From contig NGFI01000007.1 in the NCBI GenBank assembly GCA_002215645.1, forward strand, positions 1 through 64,000: a stretch of 64,000 nt of DNA, read 5' to 3'. Of the stretch, positions 8,357-17,754 are shown in pieces; within the stretch, counting starts at the first letter, position 1, and each line of letters opens with the position of its first letter. Origin of the DNA: Gemmatimonadetes bacterium 2013_60CM_65_52 (GTDB lineage Bacteria; Gemmatimonadota; Gemmatimonadetes; Gemmatimonadales; Gemmatimonadaceae). The position numbers and the translations under genes are program-made. The notes under the pieces were generated by a model. It saw only the letters and a list, made by a program, of their open reading frames with translations, was not told the DNA's origin and searched no databases.

Positions 8357-11300
8357 ATGAGCTTCACCACGCTGTTCATCAAACGGCCCATCATGACGAC
8401 GCTCGTCATGATCGCGATCCTCTTCTTCGGCATTGTCGCGTACCGGCAATTGCCGGTGAGCGATCTGCCGAACGTGGATTTTCCGACGCTGACGGTGACG
8501 GCGGTACTGCCTGGCGCGAGCCCGACGACGATGGCGGCGACGGTGGCGACTCCGCTGGAGAAGCAGTTCTCGACGATCGCGGGCATCGACAACATGACGT
8601 CAACGTCGAGCCTCGGGCAGACGCAGATCGTCATACAGTTCTCGCTCGACCGCGACATCGACGCGGCCGCCCAGGATGTCCAGGCGGCAATCACGCAGAC
8701 GCTGCGCGGATTACCGCAGGGCATTCTGCCGCCCTCCTATCAGAAGGCCAATCCGGCAAGTGCTCCGATCATCACATTGGCGCTGACGTCGGACCAGGTA
8801 CCGCTCTCCCAGCTCGACGAGTACGCGCAGACGACGATTGCGCAGCGTCTCTCGACGGTCGCCGGCGTTGCGCAGGTGCTGGTGTACGGTGCGCAGAAGT
8901 ATGCGGTGCGGGTGCAACTCGATCCCTCGCAGCTCGCGACACGGAATCTCGCACTCGAGGACGTCGCCACCGCAATCACGAGCCAGAACGTCAATCTGCC
9001 GACCGGTGTGCTGAATGGCCCGCGCACCGCGCTCACCGTGCAGGCAAGCGGACAACTGCAATCCGCCGCCGAATTCCGCGATCTCGTCGTGGCGTACCGC
9101 AACGGCGCCCCCGTGCATCTGAGTGAGATCGGCCGCGTCGCGGACGACGTCCAGAACAACAAGACGGCGAGCTGGTATGGGACGTCGCGCTCGATCGTGC
9201 TGGCCATCCAGCGGCAGCCGGGGACGAACACGGTGGCGGTCGCACAACGCGTGAAGGACGCGTTAGCGAAAGTGCAGGGGGACATTCCGCCCAACGTGAA
9301 GGTCTCGGTCCTCTATGACCGGTCGCTCACGATTCAGGAGTCGGTCCGAGACGTGACGTTCACCCTCGAGCTGACGCTCGTGCTCGTGGTGCTCGTCATC
9401 TTCCTGTTCCTGCGCAACCTCTCGGCGACGATCATCCCGAGTCTCGCGCTACCGATGTCCATCATCGGCACGTTCTCGGTGATGTATCTGCTCCACTACA
9501 GCCTGGACAACCTGTCGCTCATGGCCCTGACGCTCGCCGTGGGCTTCGTGGTGGACGACGCGATCGTCATGCTCGAGAACATCGTCCGGCATCTGGAAAT
9601 GGGAAAACCGCGCATGCAGGCGGCGCTCGACGGCGCGGAGGAGGTCGGCTTCACGATCGTGTCGATGACCTTCTCGCTCGCCGCGGTTTTCATCCCGGTG
9701 CTCTTCATGGGCGGCATCATCGGCAAACTCTTTCATGAGTTTGCGGTGACGATCGGCGTCGCAATCCTCGTGTCCGGCTTCGTCTCGCTGAGTCTCACGC
9801 CGATGTTGTCGAGCCGATTTCTGCGCTCCACGCATGGAAAGGCGCAGGGCCGTTTCTATCAGGTGACCGAACGAATTTACGATCGCTGGCTTGCGGCGTA
9901 TGCCCGGAGCCTCGATTGGGTGATGGCGAGACGCCTCGCAGCACTGATCTTCTCGGTGATCACGCTCGCGCTCACCGCGGCTCTCTTCATGATCGCGCCG
10001 AAGGGTCTGTTTCCGATCGATGATACGGGGCAACTCCTTGCCATCACCGAGGCGGCGGAAGGCGTCTCATTCAGTGCGCTCATCGAAGCGCAACAGCAGC
10101 TCGCGGCGGCCATTGCGAAGGATCCCGACGTCCGTTCCGTGACATCGTCGGTGGGCACGACGCCGGCGGCGAACCAGGGGCAGCTCACCATCGACCTCAA
10201 ACCGATCAGCGAGCGCAAGCGCAGCGCACAGGAGATTGCGCTGGATCTTTCGCGTCAGGCGCTCGACGTGCCCGGCATCTCGCTCTTCATCCAGAATCCG
10301 CCCGCGATTTCCATCGGCGGCCTGACCTCGAAGAGCTTGTACCAGTACACCGTCCTGAGCGGTGATCTTGCGACGCTCAATCGAAGCGCACGCACGTTGG
10401 AAGCTCGGCTTCGACAGCTTCCGTCGCTCGTCAACGTCACCAGCGATCTGCTGATCGAAAATCCGCAGGTGACGGTGGACATCGACCGCGAACAGGCGGG
10501 CCAGCTCGGCGTTTCGGCGTCGGAGATCGAGAACACGCTATATGACGCCTACGGACAGAAGCAGGTGTCCACCATCTACACCTCCACGAACAACTACTGG
10601 GTGGTGATGGAGCTCCTTCCCGAGTTTCAGCAGGACGTCGAGTCGCTCGGCAAGCTCTGGGTGCGGTCGACGCAGGGGAAAGTCGTTCCACTCAACGCGG
10701 TAGCGCGGTTCACATCGGGCGTCGGCCCCGTGACGGTGAACCATTCCGGCCAGCTTCCGTCGGTCACGATCTCCTTTGATCTCGCGTCGGGTGTCTCGCT
10801 GGGCTCCGCGCTCGGCGATGTGCAACGCGAAGCGAAGGACGTGCTGGCGCCGTCGGTATCGGGCAGCTTCTCGGGCACGGCCGAGGCCTTCCTCACCACG
10901 CAGCAGGGTCTTCTCGTTCTGCTCGTGCTGGCCGTATTCGTGATCTACGTGATCCTGGGCGTGCTCTACGAGAGCTTCGTCCATCCGATCACGATTCTGT
11001 CCGGTTTGCCGTTCGCGGCATTCGGAGCCCTCGTGACCCTCATGCTGTTTCATCTCGATCTCGACGTCTATGGGTTTGTCGGCATGATCATGCTGATCGG
11101 CATCGTCGAGAAGAACGCGATCATGATGATCGACTTCGCGCTCGAGGTGCAGCGCACGCACGCACGCGAGCCCGCGGCGGCCATCGTCGAAGCGGCAAGC
11201 GTGCGGTTCCGCCCGATCATGATGACGACGATGGCGGCGCTCATGGGTGCATTGCCGATCGCCGTCGGCTGGGGCGCAGGTGCCGCGAGCCGCCGCCCAC

Positions 11301-11458
11301 TCGGCGTGGCCGTGGTGGGCGGGCTCGCATTTTCCCAGCTCGTCACGCTCTACGTGACACCCGTGTTTTACACGTATCTCGACGAGTTACAGACCTGGGT
11401 CGGCCGGCGCGGCTGGCGCCGGCACCGCGCACTGACACCTGAGCCGGCCGCCGACTAG
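8357..11458 (+). CDS. RND efflux permease, second of a tandem pair
   Basis: 1033 residues, beginning 13 bases after the first permease with a GGAG Shine-Dalgarno eight bases before ATG. Same fold and same positions: Asp400-Asp401 in GFVVDDAIVMLENIVRH, and GMIMLIGIVEKNAIMMIDFA near the C-terminus. It is clearly a paralogue by tandem duplication, but the sequences have diverged over their whole length, especially in the porter loops, so the duplication is old. In known MdtB/MdtC pumps the two subunits assemble together and only one needs full proton coupling; here both keep the aspartate pair. It is the last gene of the operon; the next gene is convergent with only 13 bases between stops. Confidence 0.92.
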   Translation: MSFTTLFIKRPIMTTLVMIAILFFGIVAYRQLPVSDLPNVDFPTLTVTAVLPGASPTTMAATVATPLEKQFSTIAGIDNMTSTSSLGQTQIVIQFSLDRDIDAAAQDVQAAITQTLRGLPQGILPPSYQKANPASAPIITLALTSDQVPLSQLDEYAQTTIAQRLSTVAGVAQVLVYGAQKYAVRVQLDPSQLATRNLALEDVATAITSQNVNLPTGVLNGPRTALTVQASGQLQSAAEFRDLVVAYRNGAPVHLSEIGRVADDVQNNKTASWYGTSRSIVLAIQRQPGTNTVAVAQRVKDALAKVQGDIPPNVKVSVLYDRSLTIQESVRDVTFTLELTLVLVVLVIFLFLRNLSATIIPSLALPMSIIGTFSVMYLLHYSLDNLSLMALTLAVGFVVDDAIVMLENIVRHLEMGKPRMQAALDGAEEVGFTIVSMTFSLAAVFIPVLFMGGIIGKLFHEFAVTIGVAILVSGFVSLSLTPMLSSRFLRSTHGKAQGRFYQVTERIYDRWLAAYARSLDWVMARRLAALIFSVITLALTAALFMIAPKGLFPIDDTGQLLAITEAAEGVSFSALIEAQQQLAAAIAKDPDVRSVTSSVGTTPAANQGQLTIDLKPISERKRSAQEIALDLSRQALDVPGISLFIQNPPAISIGGLTSKSLYQYTVLSGDLATLNRSARTLEARLRQLPSLVNVTSDLLIENPQVTVDIDREQAGQLGVSASEIENTLYDAYGQKQVSTIYTSTNNYWVVMELLPEFQQDVESLGKLWVRSTQGKVVPLNAVARFTSGVGPVTVNHSGQLPSVTISFDLASGVSLGSALGDVQREAKDVLAPSVSGSFSGTAEAFLTTQQGLLVLLVLAVFVIYVILGVLYESFVHPITILSGLPFAAFGALVTLMLFHLDLDVYGFVGMIMLIGIVEKNAIMMIDFALEVQRTHAREPAAAIVEAASVRFRPIMMTTMAALMGALPIAVGWGAGAASRRPLGVAVVGGLAFSQLVTLYVTPVFYTYLDELQTWVGRRGWRRHRALTPEPAAD

Positions 11459-11471
11459 GCGCCGTCGCGAG

Positions 11472-12749
11472 CTATTTCTTGTCGTCCGGCCCGAGCACGC
11501 CGCTCTTCGCGACAAGCTGCGCCGCGAGCACGGTCTGGATCACACTGGCTATCTGATTCGTGGTCTGATTTGCGGCGCCGCCGCCTTCGCCGCCGGACAC
11601 CGTGATCATCCGCGACTCCGCCAGGGCTTCGGCAATCTTGGGGGCGATGACCGGCAGCATCTCGATCTGTCGATAGCGGAAGTAGCTCTCGCCTCCCGCC
11701 GCGATGGCTTCATTGACCTTCTGGATGCTTTCCGCCTGCGCTGACGCCACCGTCCGAATCCGGATCGCTTCAGCCTCTGCGGCAGCCTGTGCTCCGATGC
11801 GCACCTTCTCGGCGTCGGCTCTAGCCTGTGCAATCTGCGTGGCGTCCAGCTCGGCGACGCGCTGCACGCCCATGGCTTCCTGCCGCTTCGCTTCCGCCTG
11901 TGCCACGAGCGCCGCGTTCGACGCTTTTGTCTGCTCGAGCTCACGCTGGCGATCGGAGATGATGCGCTCCGCCTCGATCGTGGCCTCCTTGGCGCGGCGT
12001 GCCTGTTGCGCCGAGACGATGTCAGCCGTGGCCTGAGCCTCTGCCGCAGACATGCGACGTCTGGCGTCCGCGACCTCGCTCTGCACCACCTTGATGTTCA
12101 GCGAATTGAAGATCAGGCCGAGGTCGGTGAGCTCGCGTGAGCATGCCTTCCGAATGATCACCGCGAGGGGGTCGTCTTCGTCCTCGATCGCCTCCGTCGC
12201 TCCGTCGGTCGTCGTCAGTGCCCTGATGGGGACTGCCACCACAGCGGTAACCGGCGACGTACCGGCCGGCAACACGCGCGGCGCAGACCGCGCAGAAAAC
12301 AATTGATCGTGCGTCAACAGGTTGATGGCGCGGCGCGCGGAGCTGGAGAGAAGATCCGTGAGCGTGTTGACCTGATCCGCTTCTGGCTTGGCGAAGAAGC
12401 GGTTGGCTGCCGTCTTGATCAGGACATCCGTGTCGCCTACCGACACGATGGCACTGGCGAGCACGCGCACCTTGATCGGCTGTGGTGTTCCACCAGCATC
12501 GAGATCCGCCGTCTGATCGGTGATGTCGAGGTCGACGTTGATGACCTTGCTGGAGATCGTCGTGCCGGTGGTGAGCAGTGGGATCTCCTTCGATTTGCCG
12601 GGTCCGCGGTAGATCACCGTGCCGCCCGCGAGCCAGCTCACGAGGCGAATGGTTCCCGCTTCGACATTGCGGAGAAACGACGCGACGATGACCGGCAGCA
12701 CGACCAGCACGCCAAATGCAACGGCCGCTGCCAGAATCAGGATGTTCAT
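11472..12749 (-). CDS. Flotillin-like SPFH/band-7 membrane protein
   Basis: 425 residues. An N-terminal transmembrane helix (residues 1-25) is followed by an SPFH domain (about 28-210, with GTVIYRGPGKSKEIPLLTT and NRFFAKPEADQVNTLTDLL). A long Ala/Glu/Arg coiled coil follows (about 215-345, with repeated EA/AE heptads such as ADARRRMSAAEAQATADIV). The C-terminus is short and has Gly and Asn residues. This is the layout of bacterial flotillins, which form oligomeric scaffolds in the inner membrane. The gene directly upstream encodes a small membrane protein with a C-terminal NfeD-like domain. SPFH/NfeD pairing is a well-known arrangement and supports both calls. The two genes are 24 bases apart and likely co-transcribed. 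Confidence 0.85.
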   Translation of the reverse strand: MNILILAAAVAFGVLVVLPVIVASFLRNVEAGTIRLVSWLAGGTVIYRGPGKSKEIPLLTTGTTISSKVINVDLDITDQTADLDAGGTPQPIKVRVLASAIVSVGDTDVLIKTAANRFFAKPEADQVNTLTDLLSSSARRAINLLTHDQLFSARSAPRVLPAGTSPVTAVVAVPIRALTTTDGATEAIEDEDDPLAVIIRKACSRELTDLGLIFNSLNIKVVQSEVADARRRMSAAEAQATADIVSAQQARRAKEATIEAERIISDRQRELEQTKASNAALVAQAEAKRQEAMGVQRVAELDATQIAQARADAEKVRIGAQAAAEAEAIRIRTVASAQAESIQKVNEAIAAGGESYFRYRQIEMLPVIAPKIAEALAESRMITVSGGEGGGAANQTTNQIASVIQTVLAAQLVAKSGVLGPDDKK

Positions 12750-12773
12750 ATGAGAGCGATGAGTGAGGGAGCG

Positions 12774-13427
12774 TCAGCGCATTGGAGCGGTGACGGTACA
12801 ACGGCCTCGTGCGGCATCGACTTCGGCGATGCGAACAAGGTCGCCGCTGCGGATACGGATGCCGCGCGCACGGTCATCAACCGCCAGTGTCGCGAGGAGC
12901 TGGACAACCTGTCCGTCGACATCGACGGCAACGAGACCGTTTCCATTCGCGTCGAAGCTCGTGACGGCACGGGCTTCGTCCTCGATGGCAGACTCCAGAG
13001 TGAACGCCGGCCGCGACTCGAAGCGGAACAGGAAGCGCCAGATGGGCCCCACGAGGAGCAGCTCGAACGCCGCCGCGCCGGCAATGGCCACGCCGAACCG
13101 AATCGGCTCCGCCAGTGGTGTGGCCGCAATTCCCGCCGCCCCGAAACCCACCATGAGCGCGAACACGAGGCGTGGCGACAGGAGCGACGTCCAGCGGAAT
13201 CCATCTCCCATATGCGCGTGCGCCGCGTGGGCCTGAGCGCCTCCTGCGTGGCCCTGACCTGCCTGAGCATGGCCGGCGTGCGCAACGCCTCCGTGGCCAT
13301 GCCCAGCATGGCCTACGCCGGCGTGACCGTGACCCACGTGCCCGGCGCCGGCGTGCGAGAGCCCGCCGACTGCCATTGCACCGAGTCCCACGGCACCGGT
13401 CGCCAATGAGACCAGATAAAGATCCAT
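12774..13427 (-). CDS. NfeD-like membrane protein with His/Gly/Ala-rich repeat
   Basis: 217 residues from ATG (MDLYLVSLATG); an upstream frame extension is unlikely because it adds a Cys/Gln/Arg leader before the first hydrophobic segment. Order: TM1 (about 3-22); a low-complexity segment (about 25-72) built from AGHxxHGHAG-type units with roughly 15 histidines; two further hydrophobic segments (about 82-125); and a C-terminal small beta domain (about 140-217) with GNGLVAVDVDGQVVQL and GDLVRIAEVDAARGRCTV, consistent with the OB-like NfeD domain. NfeD proteins partner with SPFH proteins, and the next gene downstream is one. The His-rich segment is unusual for the family and could bind metal. 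Confidence 0.65.
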   Translation of the reverse strand: MDLYLVSLATGAVGLGAMAVGGLSHAGAGHVGHGHAGVGHAGHGHGGVAHAGHAQAGQGHAGGAQAHAAHAHMGDGFRWTSLLSPRLVFALMVGFGAAGIAATPLAEPIRFGVAIAGAAAFELLLVGPIWRFLFRFESRPAFTLESAIEDEARAVTSFDANGNGLVAVDVDGQVVQLLATLAVDDRARGIRIRSGDLVRIAEVDAARGRCTVTAPMR

Positions 13428-13487
13428 GACTCTGAGCTTACTGCGCCGGGAGTGCGTCTGACAGGCGCTCTGCTGTAACCAAACGTT

Positions 13488-13526
13488 CGAAAGGCACACC
13501 CCCGTACGTGGGGGATGTGCCTTTCG
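13488..13526 (-). terminator. Probable intrinsic terminator of the type III glutamine synthetase gene
   Basis: A long inverted repeat (arms CGAAAGGCACACCCCC and GGGGG-A-TGTGCCTTTCG, one bulged A, loop GTACGT) lies 24 bases past the stop of the minus-strand glutamine synthetase gene. The T-run after it on that strand is weak. Confidence 0.65.
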
Positions 13527-13550
13527 TGTCAGCCCGACGACCTCCGCCGA

Positions 13551-15782
13551 TCAGACCGGAAAGAGCATCTCCCGGTACTTGGGCAGCGGCCAGAGCTCGT
13601 CGGACACCGCGAGTTCGAGCGCGTCGGACGCCGCTCGGGAGCTGGCCATTGCGTCGGCGCCGGCGCCCGTCAGGAGCTTCGCCTGCTTCGCGAGGTCATC
13701 GTGCATGCCCTCAGCCCTGCCAATGACGTCCTCGAGGGAGTCACGGTGCTTCCGGAGTGCCTCGATGAGCGTGCCGATCTCGTTGGCCGCCTTGATCTGC
13801 GGCACGACCTTCACGCCGGCAGACACCGCGTTCGCCGCTGCGGCCGCGAGCGCACCCGAGTAGCCGAACGCCGCCGGCAGCACCAGCGTGTCGACCATCT
13901 CGTTCAGGGTGTGCATCTCGATCAGCATGTCCTTCACGTAGCGCTCGAGGCGAACGTGATACCTGGACTCGAGCTCTTCCTTGGTGAAGACGCCAAGCTT
14001 CGTGAGCAACCCCTTCGCCTGCTTGGTGTTGAGTTGCTCGAGGGATTCCGGCGTGCGGCGAAGGTTGGGCAGTCCACGCTTCGTCGCTTCCTTGAGCCAC
14101 TCTTCGGAGTAGTTGTTTCCCTCGAAGCGGATGGCTTCCGTCTCCTTGAACACCTTGCCGACGACGGTGAGCACCACGTCGTCCACGGACTTGCCCTTCT
14201 TCAGGCTCGCGCGGATGTCCTCCGTGATCTCCTCGATCGCCTCGGCCACGGCGGCGTTGAGCAGAACGATGGGGAACGCGATGGACGCGGATGAGCCCAC
14301 GGCACGAAACTCGAACTTGTTGCCGGTGAAGGCAAAGGGCGACGTCCGGTTGCGGTCCGTGTTGTCCTTCTCGATCTCCGGCAGCTTCGCCACCCCGAGC
14401 TTGATCATCGCCTGTGCGGCATTCGAGGGGACCTTGCCGGTGGCGATGGACTCGATGACGCGCGTGAGCATCTGCCCCATGAACACGGAGATGATGGCTG
14501 GCGGCGCCTCGTTGGCGCCGAGGCGATGCTCGTTTCCGCTCGATGCGATGCCCGCGCGGAGGAGACCGGCGTGGCGATGCACGCCCCGCAGCACGGCCGC
14601 CAGAAACACGAGGAAGCGCACGTTCTGATGCGGCGTCCTGCCCGGCTTCAGCAGATTGAAGCCATCGAGATCCGGTGTATCCGACGCGATGGACAGTGAC
14701 CAGTTGCAGTGCTTGCCCGAGCCATTGATGCCGGCGAACGGCTTCTCGTGCAGCAGCGCCTGAAGCCCGTGACGGAGCGCCACTTTGCGGAGGGTGGCCA
14801 TGACGAGCTGGTTGTGGTCGACCGCGATGTCCGTCTCCTCGTACATCGGCGCCATCTCGAACTGCGACGGAGCCACTTCATTGTGCCGCGTGATGATCGG
14901 TACGCCGAGCTTGTACAGCTCGTGCTCGACCTCGGAGATGCACGCCTGGATGCGCTCGGGAATGCCACCGAAGTAGTGGTCCTCGAGTTGTTGGCCGCGC
15001 GGTGGCGGCGCACCCAGCAGCGTCCGTCCCGCCATCACGAGGTCGGGGCGAAGCGCGAAGTGGGTGCGATCGATGAGGAAGTACTCCTGTTCCGGCCCCA
15101 TCGTCGTGTAGACGCGCTGAACGCCGGTGTCGCCCAGCAGTTCGAGCAGGGCGATGGCCTTTTCCGACAGGACGTCCGAGCTCCGCAGCAGCGGCGTCAT
15201 CTCGTCCAGCGCTTCGCCGTGGTAGCCGATGAACACCGACGGAATGCAGAGCGTACGCGTGTCGCCGGACTCCACGATGAAGACGGGACTCGACGGATTC
15301 CACGCCGTGTAGCCACGTGCTTCCCAGGTCGCGCGGAGTCCGCCGCTCGGGAAGCTCGACGCATCGGGCTCGCTCTGAATGAGCTGCGCGCCAGTAAATG
15401 ATTCCATCGGCTGACGGTCGTCGTCGAAGCTGAGGAACGCATCGTGCTTTTCGGCGGTGAGACCGGTCTGCGGCTGGAACCAGTGCGTGAAGTGGGTCAC
15501 GCCGCGGCTGATCGCCCACTCCTTGATCACCTGAGCGACAGTCGGCGCAATCTCGATGTCGAGCTTCTTTCCGTGACGGATGGCGGCAACGAGCTTGGCG
15601 TATACGTCCTTCGGCAGCTTGTCGCGCATCTGTCGCGCGCCGAAGGTGTTGATGCCAAAATACGCCGACGTGGGCAGGTGTGACGAACCGTTCCCGCCGA
15701 GGCTGGCCTGCGACGCGCGGGGGATACGCGCGGCAAGCTCACGCAGCGTGGACTTTCTTGGCGAAACGACGGGGACAGTCAT
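13551..15782 (-). CDS. glnN: Glutamine synthetase type III
   Basis: 743 residues, far longer than type I/II enzymes (about 350-470) and right for the GSIII family. The ATG giving MTVPVVSPRKSTLREL is preferred to an upstream TTG. Diagnostic blocks are an N-terminal region with YFGINTFGARQMRDKLP, the active-site segment MGPEQEYFLIDR, the ammonia/glutamate region PIITRHNEVAPSQFEMAP, and INGSGKHCNWSLS with catalytic-site residues of the glutamine synthetase fold. A C-terminal helical extension typical of GSIII follows (about 580-743). The enzyme assimilates ammonium in the cytoplasm and in GSIII is a dodecamer. The gene stands alone, with a strong hairpin after it. Having this together with type I glnA implies two ammonium-assimilating enzymes. 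Confidence 0.95.
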   Translation of the reverse strand: MTVPVVSPRKSTLRELAARIPRASQASLGGNGSSHLPTSAYFGINTFGARQMRDKLPKDVYAKLVAAIRHGKKLDIEIAPTVAQVIKEWAISRGVTHFTHWFQPQTGLTAEKHDAFLSFDDDRQPMESFTGAQLIQSEPDASSFPSGGLRATWEARGYTAWNPSSPVFIVESGDTRTLCIPSVFIGYHGEALDEMTPLLRSSDVLSEKAIALLELLGDTGVQRVYTTMGPEQEYFLIDRTHFALRPDLVMAGRTLLGAPPPRGQQLEDHYFGGIPERIQACISEVEHELYKLGVPIITRHNEVAPSQFEMAPMYEETDIAVDHNQLVMATLRKVALRHGLQALLHEKPFAGINGSGKHCNWSLSIASDTPDLDGFNLLKPGRTPHQNVRFLVFLAAVLRGVHRHAGLLRAGIASSGNEHRLGANEAPPAIISVFMGQMLTRVIESIATGKVPSNAAQAMIKLGVAKLPEIEKDNTDRNRTSPFAFTGNKFEFRAVGSSASIAFPIVLLNAAVAEAIEEITEDIRASLKKGKSVDDVVLTVVGKVFKETEAIRFEGNNYSEEWLKEATKRGLPNLRRTPESLEQLNTKQAKGLLTKLGVFTKEELESRYHVRLERYVKDMLIEMHTLNEMVDTLVLPAAFGYSGALAAAAANAVSAGVKVVPQIKAANEIGTLIEALRKHRDSLEDVIGRAEGMHDDLAKQAKLLTGAGADAMASSRAASDALELAVSDELWPLPKYREMLFPV

Positions 15783-15834
15783 GGGATCAAAACGTGGAGC
15801 TCGAGGAAGCAAGAAATGCAACGACAGATATCAA

Positions 15835-15864
15835 AAATTAGCCGGTCAATGGCGAAAAGTGCAA
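15835..15864 (-). promoter_or_regulatory. Weak candidate sigma-70-type promoter for the type III glutamine synthetase gene
   Basis: Read on the minus strand, TTGCAC (-35-like) and TAATTT (-10-like, only half matching consensus) are 18 bases apart, about 50 bases upstream of the ATG. I saw no NtrC-type site. Inference only. Confidence 0.25.
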
Positions 15865-15900
15865 CGATGACGCGTGCCTCGTGCACGAAACACAAACTGA

Positions 15901-17151
15901 CTATGCAATACGCCCCAACTGCCGGAGTCTCGGCACTAGGCGCGCCGTGAGGCCGACAACCGCGAGCGCCGCAACGCCTCCGAGCACCACAGCGCGAACC
16001 GCTCCGAGAAGGCGCGCCGCCACTCCGCTCTCGAACGCACCGAGCTCGTTCGACGATCCTATGAATACGGAATTCACGGCGGAAACGCGACCCAGCATGT
16101 CAGGCGGTGTCAGCAGCTGAAGCAGCGTGGAGCGAATGACAACCGAGACACTGTCGGCCATGCCGCTGACGATGAGCAGCGCGAGAGACAGGCCGAAGCT
16201 GTGCGAAAGCCCGAATCCCACGATTGCGACGGCGAACACGGCAACAGCCACGAGCAGCACGCGTCCTGCGCGCTCGATGGGTGCGCGGTGCGCGAGAAAC
16301 ACCGCCATCGCCACGGCTCCAGCAGCCGGCGCGGCGCGCAAGACGCCGAGACCCTGCGGGCCAACCCGAAGAATCTCTGATGCAAACACAGGCAGCAGTG
16401 CCTCGGCTCCGCCAAGAAACACGGAGAAGAGATCGAGTGAGAGCGCGCCCAGGATGACCGGCTCGCGCCAGACAAAGCGGAGGCCGGAAAGCAGATCCGT
16501 GACCATCGGGCTGTTCCCAATACTGAGCGCGGCCGGGGTATAGCGGATGGCGAGCACGCTGGCCAGCGCGCATACCATCAAGGCGACATCCAGTGCGTAG
16601 GCAGAGACCGGGCCGGCGAAGCCGTAGAGCAGTCCGCCCGCGGCTGGTCCCACGACCGCCGCGATCTGCCATGTTCCGCTCCTCCACGCGATGGCATTCT
16701 CGAGCTGATTCCTCGGCACGAGCTCGGCGCCGAGCGCTTGTCGGGCGGGCTGGTATACGCTTCGCGCGATTCCGACGCCAAAGATGACGGCGTACACTGG
16801 CGCCACGCCGAGCCGTGCAATCAGCGCCGGCGATGCGCTCAACCAGAGCAGCGCGGCCGAGCAGAGCCCGAGCACGCATAGCGACGCAACCGCTACGCTG
16901 CGCCTGTTCCATCGGTCGGCCACATAGCCGGCGGGGAGCGCGCACGCGATGAAGGGCAGCGCCTCCGCAAGACCGATCAGACCAAGCGAGAGCGGATCAT
17001 GCGTGATGGAATAGACCTGCCATCCAACGACGACTGCCTGGAGCTGTGACGCCAGCGTCATCGTGAACACACTGAGGATGTACCACCGGAAGTCCCGATG
17101 CCTGAGTGCGACGTACGGATCGTGCCGCGCCGGCGCGGCGCTTCCTGTCAC
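15901..17151 (-). CDS. MFS transporter, EntS-like exporter family
   Basis: 416 residues with about 12 hydrophobic segments. The N-terminus reads DPYVALRHRDFRWY, then TM1. The MFS motif-A loop between TM2 and TM3 is PAGYVADRWNRRSVAV (around residues 75-90). The central half-junction is Arg-rich (DLLSGLRFVWREPVIL). The sequence resembles the MFS_3/EntS-like group of small-molecule exporters; the substrate is unknown. Its start overlaps the stop of the upstream DUF4142 gene by four bases, so the two are transcribed together. Nothing in the neighbourhood suggests siderophore synthesis, so an enterobactin role should not be assumed. Confidence 0.8.
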   Translation of the reverse strand: MTGSAAPARHDPYVALRHRDFRWYILSVFTMTLASQLQAVVVGWQVYSITHDPLSLGLIGLAEALPFIACALPAGYVADRWNRRSVAVASLCVLGLCSAALLWLSASPALIARLGVAPVYAVIFGVGIARSVYQPARQALGAELVPRNQLENAIAWRSGTWQIAAVVGPAAGGLLYGFAGPVSAYALDVALMVCALASVLAIRYTPAALSIGNSPMVTDLLSGLRFVWREPVILGALSLDLFSVFLGGAEALLPVFASEILRVGPQGLGVLRAAPAAGAVAMAVFLAHRAPIERAGRVLLVAVAVFAVAIVGFGLSHSFGLSLALLIVSGMADSVSVVIRSTLLQLLTPPDMLGRVSAVNSVFIGSSNELGAFESGVAARLLGAVRAVVLGGVAALAVVGLTARLVPRLRQLGRIA

Positions 17152-17711
17152 TTCCCGCTGGCGATCGCGGCGCGCATCTGCTGGGCGTGCGCCAGATGCG
17201 CGCTCACGGCGGGCTTGAGGTAGGACACGAACTCACGCAGCTCGGGCGTGCGCGCGTTGGGCAGCAGCACGTGGTCGATTGCATCCAGCAACTCCTGATG
17301 GTACTGGATCTCGTTCGCGGCGTACGTCGAATCGAAGCGCGCTCCGTCGAGCTCGCGAAGAGTGTCGCGCCGGTTCGCGCTGTGATCCCGAAAATCGAGG
17401 CTGATCGCATTATCCTCGGCCGAGATGCCGTTTCGTTGCGCGATGTCGGCGATCCGGGTGTTGAGAATCGTGTGGTCCGTGGTCATTCGCTCCGCGAAGG
17501 TCTTGACCGCTACGCTGTGCGCGCGCGCCGGCACAAGGCGCGCATAGCTGAGATCCGTGTTGTTGGCGGCCAGGATGATGGCCACCACGTTGCCCTCACT
17601 GACGCGAACCGCGGCAGGTGGCGCACTCGTACTGGCTGGCGCGCGGTGGCAAGCCAGGAGCGCCAGGAACATCAAGCCTGCCGGATTGGGACGACGCATC
17701 GAAAGGCGCAT
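17148..17711 (-). CDS. DUF4142 lipoprotein
   Basis: 187 residues from ATG (MRLSMRRPNPAG); a second ATG four codons later is equally possible. A lipobox ALLAC puts the acylated cysteine at residue 21. The mature protein is an all-helical ferritin-like DUF4142 domain: SEGNVVAIILAANNTDLSYARL, then VKTFAERMTTDHTILN, and a C-terminal FVSYLKPAVSAHLAHAQQM. The family is common as exported proteins of unknown biochemical function. Histidines and acidic residues occur at ferritin-like positions, but metal binding is not established. It is the first gene of a pair with the MFS transporter, divergent from the ECF sigma factor. Confidence 0.8.
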   Translation of the reverse strand: MRLSMRRPNPAGLMFLALLACHRAPASTSAPPAAVRVSEGNVVAIILAANNTDLSYARLVPARAHSVAVKTFAERMTTDHTILNTRIADIAQRNGISAEDNAISLDFRDHSANRRDTLRELDGARFDSTYAANEIQYHQELLDAIDHVLLPNARTPELREFVSYLKPAVSAHLAHAQQMRAAIASGK

Positions 17712-17754
17712 GATAGAGGACGCTGGGTGACGGGGCATGGCTGACGTTACCGGG

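Noticed and set aside
12303-13409. Open frame on the plus strand over the flotillin and NfeD-like genes
   Set aside because: The minus-strand pair has domain and neighbour support; the plus-strand frame has none.
15901-17151. MFS exporter as a siderophore (enterobactin) exporter
   Set aside because: The sequence resembles EntS-like proteins, but no siderophore gene is near, so substrate assignment would be unsupported.
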